This document shows positions 1 through 5,259 of a DNA stretch of 6,894 bases, one piece after another. The position numbers were made by a program, and so were the translations under genes. Position 1 is the stretch's first letter, and each line of letters starts with the position of its first letter. The notes under the pieces were generated by a model. That model did not search any database. It was not told where the DNA came from and was given only the letters and a program-made list of their open reading frames with translations. This DNA is from a bacterium (GTDB taxonomy: Bacteria; Patescibacteriota; JAUYIX01), in the NCBI GenBank assembly GCA_030688115.1, contig JAUYIX010000049.1, forward strand, positions 1-6,894, written 5' to 3'.

Positions 1-9
1 CGCCGGACA

Positions 10-29
10 GTATGAGGTGTACCCCATAC
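10..29. other. Imperfect hairpin downstream of rsmI
   Basis: GTATG (10-14) pairs with CATAC (25-29), and GG (16-17) with CC (22-23), around a TGTA loop; one position (15/24) is mismatched. It starts about 15 bases past the rsmI stop on the minus strand. There is no T-tract on either side, so it is not a convincing intrinsic terminator. It may be a processing or stability hairpin, or chance. Confidence 0.25.
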
Positions 30-44
30 AGACATGCCCTGGTG

Positions 45-731
45 TCAATCCTGCGGCACAAATCCACTCGGAGCAAGTATCAGGACAAACTCTCCGCGGC
101 GAGGCAGCTCGGTCTCGGTCAGCGCTGCAACCTCTCGACAAGTTGCCACCAGCGATTGCTCGTGCAACTTAGTCAGCTCTCGCGCGACGCACAGGTAGCG
201 GTTTGGGAGATGTTCTGCCAGAGCGGTCAGGGTTTTAGCGATCCGGTGGGGCGACTCGTAAAAAATCACAGCGCTCTCGATGGCGGCAAGTGAGTTAAAA
301 AAAGTCTCGCGGCCCTTTTTGTGTGGGACAAAACCCTTAAAAATAAACTCATCCATCGGGAACCCGCTAATGCTCGCAGCGGTCACGGCTGCATTGGCGC
401 CCGGCACTCCTCTGACCTCATGCCCGGCCGCTCGCACAGCCGCCACGATTACACCACCCGGATCGTTGATCCCGGGGGTGCCCGCCTCACTGATCAGTGC
501 AACATCCTCGCCGGATTTGAGCGCTGCCAAAACCGGATTAATTGCAAAACGTTTACCCGGAGCAAACACAGGTAGAACACGGGTTTTTATGCCGAGCGGG
601 TCTAGCAACTTTTTACTCGAGAGTGGTTTTTCGCTCACGATCAAGTCTACCGAGGTGAGTGTCTCGGCCGCCCGTGCGGATAGGTCGGCGCGGTTACCTA
701 TTGGCGTTGCGATTACGTATAATAATGCCAT
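45..731 (-). CDS. rsmI: 16S rRNA (cytidine1402-2'-O)-methyltransferase RsmI, short form
   Basis: This is a 228-residue SAM-dependent methyltransferase of the tetrapyrrole-methylase fold. The family 2'-O-methylates C1402 in the decoding centre of 16S rRNA. Visible family motifs are YVIATPIGN (residues 5-13), SEAGTPGINDPG (81-92), the PGANA loop (110-114), FKGFVPHKKG (131-140), FYESPHR (157-163) and ARELTKLHE (183-191), then GEFVLI near the end. Two things are odd. The usual AEDTR motif after strand 2 is replaced by SEKPLSS (33-39). The protein also stops right after the methylase core, without the C-terminal extension of the roughly 280-residue E. coli form. The ATG at 731 is chosen because the family normally begins at this point and a CACAAT hexamer ends 6 bases upstream. 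No Shine-Dalgarno is visible. Stop is TGA. The family is certain; full activity is an assumption given the altered motif. Confidence 0.95.
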   Translation of the reverse strand: MALLYVIATPIGNRADLSARAAETLTSVDLIVSEKPLSSKKLLDPLGIKTRVLPVFAPGKRFAINPVLAALKSGEDVALISEAGTPGINDPGGVIVAAVRAAGHEVRGVPGANAAVTAASISGFPMDEFIFKGFVPHKKGRETFFNSLAAIESAVIFYESPHRIAKTLTALAEHLPNRYLCVARELTKLHEQSLVATCREVAALTETELPRRGEFVLILAPSGFVPQD

Positions 732-737
732 TGCTAC

Positions 738-767
738 ATTGTGCCTAAAAAAACGAACCCCCGCCAG
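738..767 (-). promoter_or_regulatory. Putative leaderless promoter of rsmI
   Basis: Reading the minus strand, CACAAT (738-743) ends 6 bases before the rsmI ATG at 731. A weak -35, CTGGCG (762-767), lies 18 bases further upstream inside the terminator hairpin of the neighbouring gene. The predicted transcript would start at or next to the ATG. The -35 match is poor (3 of 6); the main support is the same 6-base spacing at four other genes here. Confidence 0.45.
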
Positions 768-786
768 GCAAAGCCGGGCGGGGGTT
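747..786 (-). terminator. Rho-independent terminator of the 813-1376 gene
   Basis: AACCCCCGCC (756-765) pairs perfectly with GGCGGGGGTT (777-786). The stem continues inward through GGC (767-769) and GCC (773-775) around an AAA loop, with one A/G mismatch. On the minus strand the hairpin is followed by TTCG and a run of seven T (747-753), a classic intrinsic terminator for the gene ending at 813. The plus-strand side has only four T and no plus-strand gene to serve. Confidence 0.92.
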
Positions 787-812
787 TTGAGGGGTAGGGG
801 TCAGGGTGGGAG

Positions 813-1376
813 TTAGCGTGAGCGGCGACGGATTCGCCGCAATTTTTTGTGGCCCGCTTTAAGCAGCTGAGCCGTTTTTCCGGGTCCCCTGCCGATATGA
901 TCGGCAATCAGCTTGGGGTCCCAATCCCGGCCGTCCCACATGCCGAACTGGTAGCCGATCACCTCTAGCTCGGGCAGCGGGATGTCGCTGCGCCACTTCT
1001 CTGGCATTGGTCGGGCCTCGCACAGATCGACCACGTAGGAGCGCGCACGCATAAGCTGCGCCGTGGCGCCAAGCTCGAGGCGATAAAGAGGACCGGCATC
1101 GGGCCCCCGAAACAACTCATAGAGAGCCTCGCGTTTGATCGGCTCCATCCCGAGCAGTTTATCTCTCAGGGACGCCTTGGTCGGCTCCGGCCTTGGGTCC
1201 AGATCGTGGAACCCGAGGCGCCGCATCTGCGCGTTTGAGGACTGTGTTTTTGCCCTTACGGCGCTCAGTAGCTCCTCGATATTTAGGTCCTGTGGTAACG
1301 CCGGGGCCGGGGCTGGAGCTGTCTGCTCGGCTACTCCCGCCTCTATGTCGGTACCTACTAGGTCTATGCTTTTCAT
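813..1376 (-). CDS. Unrecognised protein with a sigma-70 region 4-like C-terminal helix-turn-helix
   Basis: I do not recognise this 187-residue protein as a named family. It has an Ala/Pro linker (residues 20-28), a helical segment (about 31-45), a middle domain (about 68-130) and a C-terminal stretch (134-183). That stretch follows sigma-70 region 4.2: LPELEVI, then a QFG-x-x-DG turn (143-149), then PKLIADHIGR as the first helix, a candidate recognition helix GKTAQLLKAGHKK, and LRRIRRR. Sigma region 4 contacts the -35 box and RNA polymerase beta flap. No region 2 or 3 is present, so this is not a complete sigma factor. A DNA-binding accessory or regulator is my inference. An in-frame ATG at 1385 would add three residues, but the Shine-Dalgarno AAGGGAG (1386-1392) touches it and lies an ideal 9 bases from the ATG at 1376. 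The gene stands alone and has its own terminator. Stop is TAA. Confidence 0.8.
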   Translation of the reverse strand: MKSIDLVGTDIEAGVAEQTAPAPAPALPQDLNIEELLSAVRAKTQSSNAQMRRLGFHDLDPRPEPTKASLRDKLLGMEPIKREALYELFRGPDAGPLYRLELGATAQLMRARSYVVDLCEARPMPEKWRSDIPLPELEVIGYQFGMWDGRDWDPKLIADHIGRGPGKTAQLLKAGHKKLRRIRRRSR

Positions 1377-1385
1377 GAGTCTCAT

Positions 1386-1392
1386 CTCCCTT
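1386..1392 (-). promoter_or_regulatory. Shine-Dalgarno of the 813-1376 gene, next to a small hairpin
   Basis: AAGGGAG on the minus strand sits 9 bases before the ATG at 1376 and directly against the alternative ATG at 1385, so it decides the start. It is the only clear Shine-Dalgarno sequence in front of any gene in the window. In the mRNA a GCCTG (1411-1407) / CAGGC (1397-1393) hairpin with a 9-base loop ends immediately before it and might modulate access; that role is speculative. Confidence 0.7.
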
Positions 1393-1417
1393 GCCTGGCA
1401 ACCTGTCAGGCTGCTAA

Positions 1418-1446
1418 ATGATAATAAAGAACAAACCGTGAATTAA
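1418..1446 (-). promoter_or_regulatory. Possible promoter of the 813-1376 gene
   Basis: On the minus strand TATCAT (1418-1423, five of six consensus bases) is preceded at 17 bases by TTAATT (1441-1446, three of six). An overlapping TATTAT (1421-1426) is an equally good -10. Either would give a leader of roughly 35-40 bases containing the Shine-Dalgarno, unlike the leaderless genes nearby. Tentative. Confidence 0.3.
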
Positions 1447-1549
1447 TACCCGTCTTTTGCCATGTTTTACCCCGCATGTCAATTCACGCGATTAATTGGC
1501 TACTATGATAGTCGACACTTTTTATTTAACTCCGCAGGCGCCACACGAA

Positions 1550-1578
1550 TAGACAACCACCCCGACCCCACGTATAGT
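1550..1578 (+). promoter_or_regulatory. Promoter of tRNA-Tyr
   Basis: TAGACA (1550-1555) and TATAGT (1573-1578) are each five of six to the sigma-70 consensus and lie 17 bases apart. They point toward the tRNA, whose first base is 1630, giving a 5' leader of about 45 bases for RNase P to remove. This is the best consensus promoter in the window. Confidence 0.7.
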
Positions 1579-1629
1579 GTTTTCGCATGATTTGTTCGGC
1601 CTTTGGCGCCGGACCCTAAATGCAGATCC

Positions 1630-1715
1630 GGGCAGGTACCGAAGTGGTCAACCGGGGCAGACTGTAAATCTGCTGGCTTACGCCTTCGGGGGTTCGAATC
1701 CCTCCCTGCCCACCA
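1630..1715 (+). tRNA. tRNA-Tyr (anticodon GTA), CCA encoded
   Basis: The 86-base class II tRNA folds fully. The acceptor stem GGGCAGG (1630-1636) pairs with CCTGCCC (1705-1711). The D arm closes CCG/CGG. The anticodon stem GCAGA/TCTGC (1657-1661, 1669-1673) holds loop CTGTAAA with GTA at 1664-1666. A variable arm GGC-TTAC-GCC follows (1675-1684). The T stem GGGGG/CCCTC carries loop TTCGAAT (1693-1699). Discriminator A1712 is followed by encoded CCA (1713-1715). The long variable arm and GTA anticodon fit bacterial tRNA-Tyr. The cognate synthetase gene tyrS lies nearby on the opposite strand, so the two converge. Confidence 0.98.
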
Positions 1716-1722
1716 GCGATTT

Positions 1723-1737
1723 GTACTTGGCAAGTAC
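1723..1737. terminator. Perfect small hairpin after tRNA-Tyr, weak terminator candidate
   Basis: GTACTT (1723-1728) and AAGTAC (1732-1737) form a perfect 6-bp stem with a GGC loop 8 bases past the tRNA CCA end. Only a short TCCATTTC follows, so intrinsic termination would be weak; it could be a 3' processing stop instead. The same hairpin lies downstream of msrA when read from the other strand. It is the only candidate structure between these convergent units. Confidence 0.3.
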
Positions 1738-1787
1738 TCCATTTCTGGCGCCCCGCTGCCTGATATTGAGCTGTGCTGCCTTACCGG

Positions 1788-2333
1788 TTACTGAGCGTTT
1801 TTTAGCAGCGCGTTAAACTGGGTCTTTAGTTTTTCGAGTTTGGGATTAATAACCATCTGGCAGTAGGGCTGTTCGGTATTTTTTTGGTAATATCCGCGAT
1901 GGTCCTCCTCGGCCGGGTAGAACTCTTTTAGCGGTTTAACCTCCGTGACGATCTTAACGCCCTGCAGGGTCAAATCAGAAATCTTTTTGTTGGCTTGCGC
2001 TTTTTGCTCCTCCGAGTCGTACAAGATTATCGACCGGTACTGGGCGCCAACGTCATTACCCTGGCGGTCCTTTGTGGTCGCATCGTGCGTACCAAAAAAA
2101 ACGGTCAATAGGTCAGTATACGCGATCTGCGAGGGGTCAAAAGTTACTCTAATAACCTCGGCGTGACCGGTTGCGCCGGAGCAGACCGCATCATAAGACG
2201 GGTTGGCAGTTTGGCCGCCCGCATACCCCGGCACTACCTCGTGCACCCCTCGCAAACTGGCAAAAAGCGCCTCGGTGCACCAAAAACAACCGCCCCCAAA
2301 GACCGCGCGCCGGCTGTCCGACGTGTCACTCAT
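1788..2333 (-). CDS. msrA: Peptide-methionine (S)-S-oxide reductase MsrA
   Basis: MsrA reduces methionine-S-sulfoxide, free or in proteins, back to methionine in the cytoplasm, with thioredoxin regenerating the enzyme. The 181 residues cover the whole domain. The catalytic motif GCFWC is at 15-19 with nucleophile Cys16. By spacing from E. coli MsrA, the other active-site residues are present: Tyr47, Glu59 (in GHAEV), Asp94 (in GNDVGAQYR) and Tyr99. Cys51 in VCSG and Cys19 are candidate recycling cysteines, and FYPAEEDHRGYY is near the C-terminus. The start ATG overlaps the tyrS stop as ATGA, and no Shine-Dalgarno precedes it, so translation is probably coupled to tyrS. No MsrB domain is fused. 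Stop is TAA. The identity is secure. Confidence 0.97.
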   Translation of the reverse strand: MSDTSDSRRAVFGGGCFWCTEALFASLRGVHEVVPGYAGGQTANPSYDAVCSGATGHAEVIRVTFDPSQIAYTDLLTVFFGTHDATTKDRQGNDVGAQYRSIILYDSEEQKAQANKKISDLTLQGVKIVTEVKPLKEFYPAEEDHRGYYQKNTEQPYCQMVINPKLEKLKTQFNALLKNAQ

Positions 2334-3613
2334 GCGATTGTAACGTTGCGGTAGTGTCGCTTGCCGACGCGGATCGTCATTTTTTGCCCCTTTTTTGGCA
2401 TGGCGTCATCCAGGGTGAGTGTCCGCCAACCGCTGTCGGTCTGCAGATGCACGCCCTTTTGGTTGAACAACCGTCTTACCGCAGCTCCGGAAGTGGCGCC
2501 CGTCACTTTTAGCTGCACAATAAGTTGGACCCAGGTCTTAAAACCTGCACTCTTTATCAAAACATTTTTGACCGCAGCGCTGTCAGGTTTTTTGTCGACG
2601 ATCGTTTTGTTAAAAAAGTCCTCGGCTTTATCGGCCTCCTCGACACTATTTAGATCAGCCACTATTATACGGGCCAGGCTCCGTTTAAGATGCATAGGAT
2701 TGAGCGCTTGGCTCTTAAGCGCGCGAGCTAGCACCGTCCACTGCGCGTCTCTGATGTCGGTAAGCAGCTTAAAGTACTGCTCCAAAAGACTGTCGGGAAT
2801 CCGCATAATCTGGCCAAACATCTGCTCCGGCGACTCGTCCAGGGCGACATAGTTGTTGAGTGATTTACTCATCTTAAGCCCTTGGCCACTGGTGCCGATC
2901 AGCAAGTCCGTGGTCAGGGCTGCCTCGGGATCCAGCTTGCTACTCTCCATCACCCGCGCCGCGTCATAAAAATTTAAGAGCTGATCATCACCACCTATCT
3001 CAAGCTCTGTTTTGAGTTCGATCGAGTCCAGACCGGTAAAACTTGCGTAGAGTAACTCCACCCGTGTCAATGTCTCTCGCTTTTTAAAGTCCTCCCGCTG
3101 CATGGCACTCGCGACCGTTAATCCTTGGATACGCTTAATAAAGTCAGAGAGCAAAAGTTTGCCCAGCCAATCGCTGTTACGCCGTATGGCCGCGTGCTTG
3201 AGGTCAATAATGCGCCCGGCTTGCTGCTCGTAGGTCTTAAAATTTTGCGCAATGACATCCTCGGTAAGCATCGGCCTGTCAGCAATGCGCCCGGCCGGGT
3301 CCCCAATACGAGCGGTAAAGTCACCGATCACCAGCGTCACCTCGTGCCCCATTTTTTGCAAACGCCTAAAAAGAACCAGCGGGATTGCGTGCCCAAGATG
3401 CAATTGATGGCCCGTCGGATCAATCCCAAATTTAACGCGCAGACCTCGGCGCGCTTTTTGGGCACGTTTTAGATACACGAGCAGCCGCTCCTCCCCGACA
3501 ACATGCTTGGCACGCTCTTTAAGTATCTCGAGTTGTTCTTCCGGAGTTAGCCCTGACAAATCAGGATGCTCAAGAAGATCGCGCTCAAGTTGTCGTAAAT
3601 CAATTTGCGGCAT
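2330..3613 (-). CDS. tyrS: Tyrosyl-tRNA synthetase (long TyrZ-like type)
   Basis: This class I synthetase joins tyrosine to tRNA-Tyr using ATP. The 427 residues hold a Rossmann catalytic core with the HIGH-type motif HLGH (72-75) after FGIDPT, GDFTARIGDP (97-106), GGDDQ (207-211) and KMSKS (247-251). A C-terminal S4 RNA-binding domain follows (about 358-427). The RVKFGIDPT start of the core, with Lys where the short Bacillus enzyme has Tyr34, fits the TyrZ-like branch. One odd point: the tyrosine-pocket segment usually reading LQGYD is FTGLD (192-196). The Gln equivalent to Bacillus Gln173 is therefore Thr193, while Tyr189, Asp196 and Gln211 are kept. The ATG at 3613 has no Shine-Dalgarno; a promoter hexamer TACCTT ends 6 bases before it. 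msrA overlaps the stop by 4 bases. The cognate tRNA gene lies beyond msrA. Confidence 0.97.
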   Translation of the reverse strand: MPQIDLRQLERDLLEHPDLSGLTPEEQLEILKERAKHVVGEERLLVYLKRAQKARRGLRVKFGIDPTGHQLHLGHAIPLVLFRRLQKMGHEVTLVIGDFTARIGDPAGRIADRPMLTEDVIAQNFKTYEQQAGRIIDLKHAAIRRNSDWLGKLLLSDFIKRIQGLTVASAMQREDFKKRETLTRVELLYASFTGLDSIELKTELEIGGDDQLLNFYDAARVMESSKLDPEAALTTDLLIGTSGQGLKMSKSLNNYVALDESPEQMFGQIMRIPDSLLEQYFKLLTDIRDAQWTVLARALKSQALNPMHLKRSLARIIVADLNSVEEADKAEDFFNKTIVDKKPDSAAVKNVLIKSAGFKTWVQLIVQLKVTGATSGAAVRRLFNQKGVHLQTDSGWRTLTLDDAMPKKGQKMTIRVGKRHYRNVTIA

Positions 3614-3619
3614 AGCTAT

Positions 3620-3648
3620 AAGGTAGCAGAGCCGGCAGAACCTGTCAG
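3620..3648 (-). promoter_or_regulatory. Putative leaderless promoter of tyrS-msrA
   Basis: On the minus strand CTGACA (3643-3648, five of six) and TACCTT (3620-3625, TANNNT) are 17 bases apart. TACCTT ends exactly 6 bases before the tyrS ATG, so transcription should start at or beside the start codon. No ribosome binding site or T-box leader fits in the remaining space. Confidence 0.55.
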
Positions 3649-3671
3649 CGGTACGACCCGGGTACTGGCAT

Positions 3672-3700
3672 TTGCAGGTTTACGGGCCTGAGCGTAGAGT
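3672..3700 (+). promoter_or_regulatory. Putative leaderless promoter of the 3707 gene
   Basis: TTGCAG (3672-3677) and TAGAGT (3695-3700, four of six) are 17 bases apart, and TAGAGT ends exactly 6 bases before the ATG at 3707. It is back to back with the tyrS promoter. The two -35 boxes are 23 bases apart, separated by GTAC-N7-GTAC (3651-3665) around CCCGGG, which could be a shared operator. Confidence 0.5.
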
Positions 3701-3706
3701 CGCTGT

Positions 3707-4150
3707 ATGTTTTTTGGGGTTCATCTATTAACCGGTGCGGCTGTGGGAGCGCTCGTGCCGGACCTACCGACCGCCACGGGGCTGGGAGTGCTGTCGCATT
3801 ACGCCATCGACCACCTGCCCCATTGGAACTACCTACCGCGTTATCGCTCCAAGTGGGAGGACACTTGGAAAATGGGGCTCGAGCCCTTAATCAGTCTGCC
3901 GATTTTTGTCGGATTAGCCTGGTATTTTGGTTGGGACGCTCCGATACTGATCCCCGCTTTTGCGGCGATCGTGCCGGACGTGCTGGAGGCCTTGCAGTTT
4001 TTTTTGAGGTCGCGACTGTTGGCCTGGCACTCGCGTTGGCATCACTTTGGGCACTGGCATACGCGGCTGCTCCCCAGCCTACCGATCCTGGTCTCGCTGA
4101 TACTACTTGCGGTTTGGGCACTGCCCTGGACCTCTGCGGTAGGGCGCTAA
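3707..4150 (+). CDS. Small His-rich membrane protein, possible metal-dependent hydrolase
   Basis: The protein has 147 residues and I cannot assign a firm family. The N-terminus (H6, D19, then HYAIDHLPHW at 31-40) resembles integral membrane proteins of the YdjM or phospholipase-like metal-dependent hydrolase kind, where His and Asp at membrane edges are thought to bind metal. Hydrophobic segments lie at about 8-30, 60-76, 79-100 and 121-141. A second cluster, WHSRWHHFGHWH (107-118), adds five His between the last two segments, and Asp91 follows a Pro in the third. Metal binding is my inference from this pattern. The ATG at 3707 has no Shine-Dalgarno but a TAGAGT hexamer ends 6 bases upstream. 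It is divergent from tyrS, and its TAA directly abuts the TAG of the convergent AI-2E gene. Confidence 0.8.
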   Translation: MFFGVHLLTGAAVGALVPDLPTATGLGVLSHYAIDHLPHWNYLPRYRSKWEDTWKMGLEPLISLPIFVGLAWYFGWDAPILIPAFAAIVPDVLEALQFFLRSRLLAWHSRWHHFGHWHTRLLPSLPILVSLILLAVWALPWTSAVGR

Positions 4151-5224
4151 CTAACTACGCCGCGATCGTACAAAGCGGCTCTGCGCGATCGCACCGTTCT
4201 CAAACATATCGCGTCCGATCTCTATCAGCGCAATGGTCAGCGGAACGGCCAATAGCAACCCAATAATTCCGGCCAATTTTGCTCCAACCAGTAACACTAA
4301 AACCACCACGACCGGATTTAGGCCGACCGTTTTTTTAAATAGACGCGGCACGACCAGATATTGTTCTACCTGATTAACAACTAGATAGAGCACGAGTACC
4401 AGCAGCGCTTTGAGAGGACTATCGGCAAGCGCAAAAAATACTGCCGGGATGGTTGCGGATATCGGTCCAACGTACGGGATAAACTCAAACAGGCCCGCTA
4501 AGAGCGCTAATACCAGAGCATATTTGACGCCAATCAAACTCAAGCCGATAAAGATTAACGTGCCCACAAACAGCGAGAGCAACAGGTAACTGCGCAACCA
4601 GGCTCCCAGCTTGATTTGGATCCGCTCGATTACGTCCGTGCTGTAGGCGCGATGTTTGACCGGCACGATCACATGGAAAAACTTTTTAATCCCCTTCTCC
4701 TCGGCCGTCAGATAAAACGTCAAAACTGCGATCGAGATTACGCTAAAGACCCCGCCAAAAAAGCTCGAGACCGTGGAGAATATACCGCCGGTGGTGCTGC
4801 TGAGTGTGTTACCGATCGAGCTAAAGAGCTCTTTAAGACTCTCGGTCAGCTCTAAATTGCGCGCGGTGTTCTGCAATTGCTGCAGAATATCTATACGATC
4901 CGAGGTAAAGAGGTCCGGTACCTGGCGAGCTAAGTCTGAGATTTGCTCGGCGATGGGCGGGATCAACAGCGTAATAACACCCGCAAAGACACCAACCAAG
5001 AGCAACAAGATCAGCAAAACTCCCAGCATACGGGGGATCTTGAGCTTTTGCAGTCGGTCAACGGCCGGATCGATCGCAGAGGCCAAAATCATTGAGAAAA
5101 GCACGATCACTACAATGTCTCGGATAAACCATAAAAGGCCGACCACTAACAATATTGCAACCGTTTTTAGGATGGTGCCCGTCGAGATCGTTATTTGTTG
5201 CGGTTGAGAGGGTATAGAACTCAC
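4151..5224 (-). CDS. AI-2E (PerM/YtvI-like) family membrane protein
   Basis: This 357-residue polytopic protein belongs to the AI-2E family. The founder TqsA exports the signal autoinducer-2; other members are proposed permeases or Na+/H+ antiporters, so substrate here is unknown. It shows two N-terminal membrane segments (about 20-50), another at 66-90, a soluble amphipathic region (91-145) and a hydrophobic segment at 150-172. A large C-terminal membrane block follows (about 210-340), including the signature EFIPYVGP (247-254) and the conserved NQVEQYLVVPRLF segment followed by GLNP (284-304). The start is GTG at 5224: the next Met would remove the first membrane segments, and TACACT ends 6 bases before the GTG. 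It lies 20 bases downstream of the M16 gene on the same strand but seems to have its own promoter. The C-terminus is basic (RSRRS). Stop is TAG. Confidence 0.93.
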   Translation of the reverse strand: MSSIPSQPQQITISTGTILKTVAILLVVGLLWFIRDIVVIVLFSMILASAIDPAVDRLQKLKIPRMLGVLLILLLLVGVFAGVITLLIPPIAEQISDLARQVPDLFTSDRIDILQQLQNTARNLELTESLKELFSSIGNTLSSTTGGIFSTVSSFFGGVFSVISIAVLTFYLTAEEKGIKKFFHVIVPVKHRAYSTDVIERIQIKLGAWLRSYLLLSLFVGTLIFIGLSLIGVKYALVLALLAGLFEFIPYVGPISATIPAVFFALADSPLKALLVLVLYLVVNQVEQYLVVPRLFKKTVGLNPVVVVLVLLVGAKLAGIIGLLLAVPLTIALIEIGRDMFENGAIAQSRFVRSRRS

Positions 5225-5230
5225 GACAAC

Positions 5231-5259
5231 AGTGTACCGTACTGCTACTTAAATGTCCG
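5231..5259 (-). promoter_or_regulatory. Putative leaderless promoter of the AI-2E gene, inside the end of the M16 gene
   Basis: On the minus strand CGGACA (5254-5259, four of six) and TACACT (5231-5236, four of six) are 17 bases apart, and TACACT ends exactly 6 bases before the GTG start at 5224. The -35 box lies within the last codons of the M16 gene. An inverted repeat CAGT-N7-ACTG (minus strand, about 5230-5244) covers the -10 and could be an operator. Confidence 0.5.

Noticed and set aside
280..816. 178-codon plus-strand open frame opposite rsmI
   Set aside because: It lies entirely antisense to a clear RsmI, crosses the terminator hairpin and has no recognisable domain or start signal.
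1400..1409. AACCTGTCAG shared with 3639-3648 upstream of tyrS
   Set aside because: Repeated 10-mers are expected by chance dozens of times in a window of this size; at 1400 it is not followed by a -10.
1477..1482. Perfect TTGACA on the minus strand upstream of the 813-1376 gene
   Set aside because: At 17 bases only CAAAAG follows and no acceptable -10 exists at 16 or 18 bases, so I did not call it a promoter; a role as an isolated -35 is not excluded.
1480..1498. CAATT...AATTG inverted repeat
   Set aside because: The arms are only 5 bp of A/T-rich sequence and the centre is not symmetric; too weak to call an operator.
1503..1742. Open frame antisense to tRNA-Tyr with the peptide WAGRDSNPRRRKPADLQSAP
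   Set aside because: This is the well-known spurious translation of the complementary strand of a tRNA gene; its codons coincide with the T and anticodon arms.
3614..3706. T-box or other riboswitch leader for tyrS
   Set aside because: The gap is 93 bases, holds two divergent promoters, and the tyrS promoter ends 6 bases before the ATG, leaving no leader.
3823..4266. 147-codon plus-strand open frame overlapping the small membrane protein and the AI-2E gene
   Set aside because: It shadows two genes in another frame, has no domain, and its composition is that of an out-of-frame reading.
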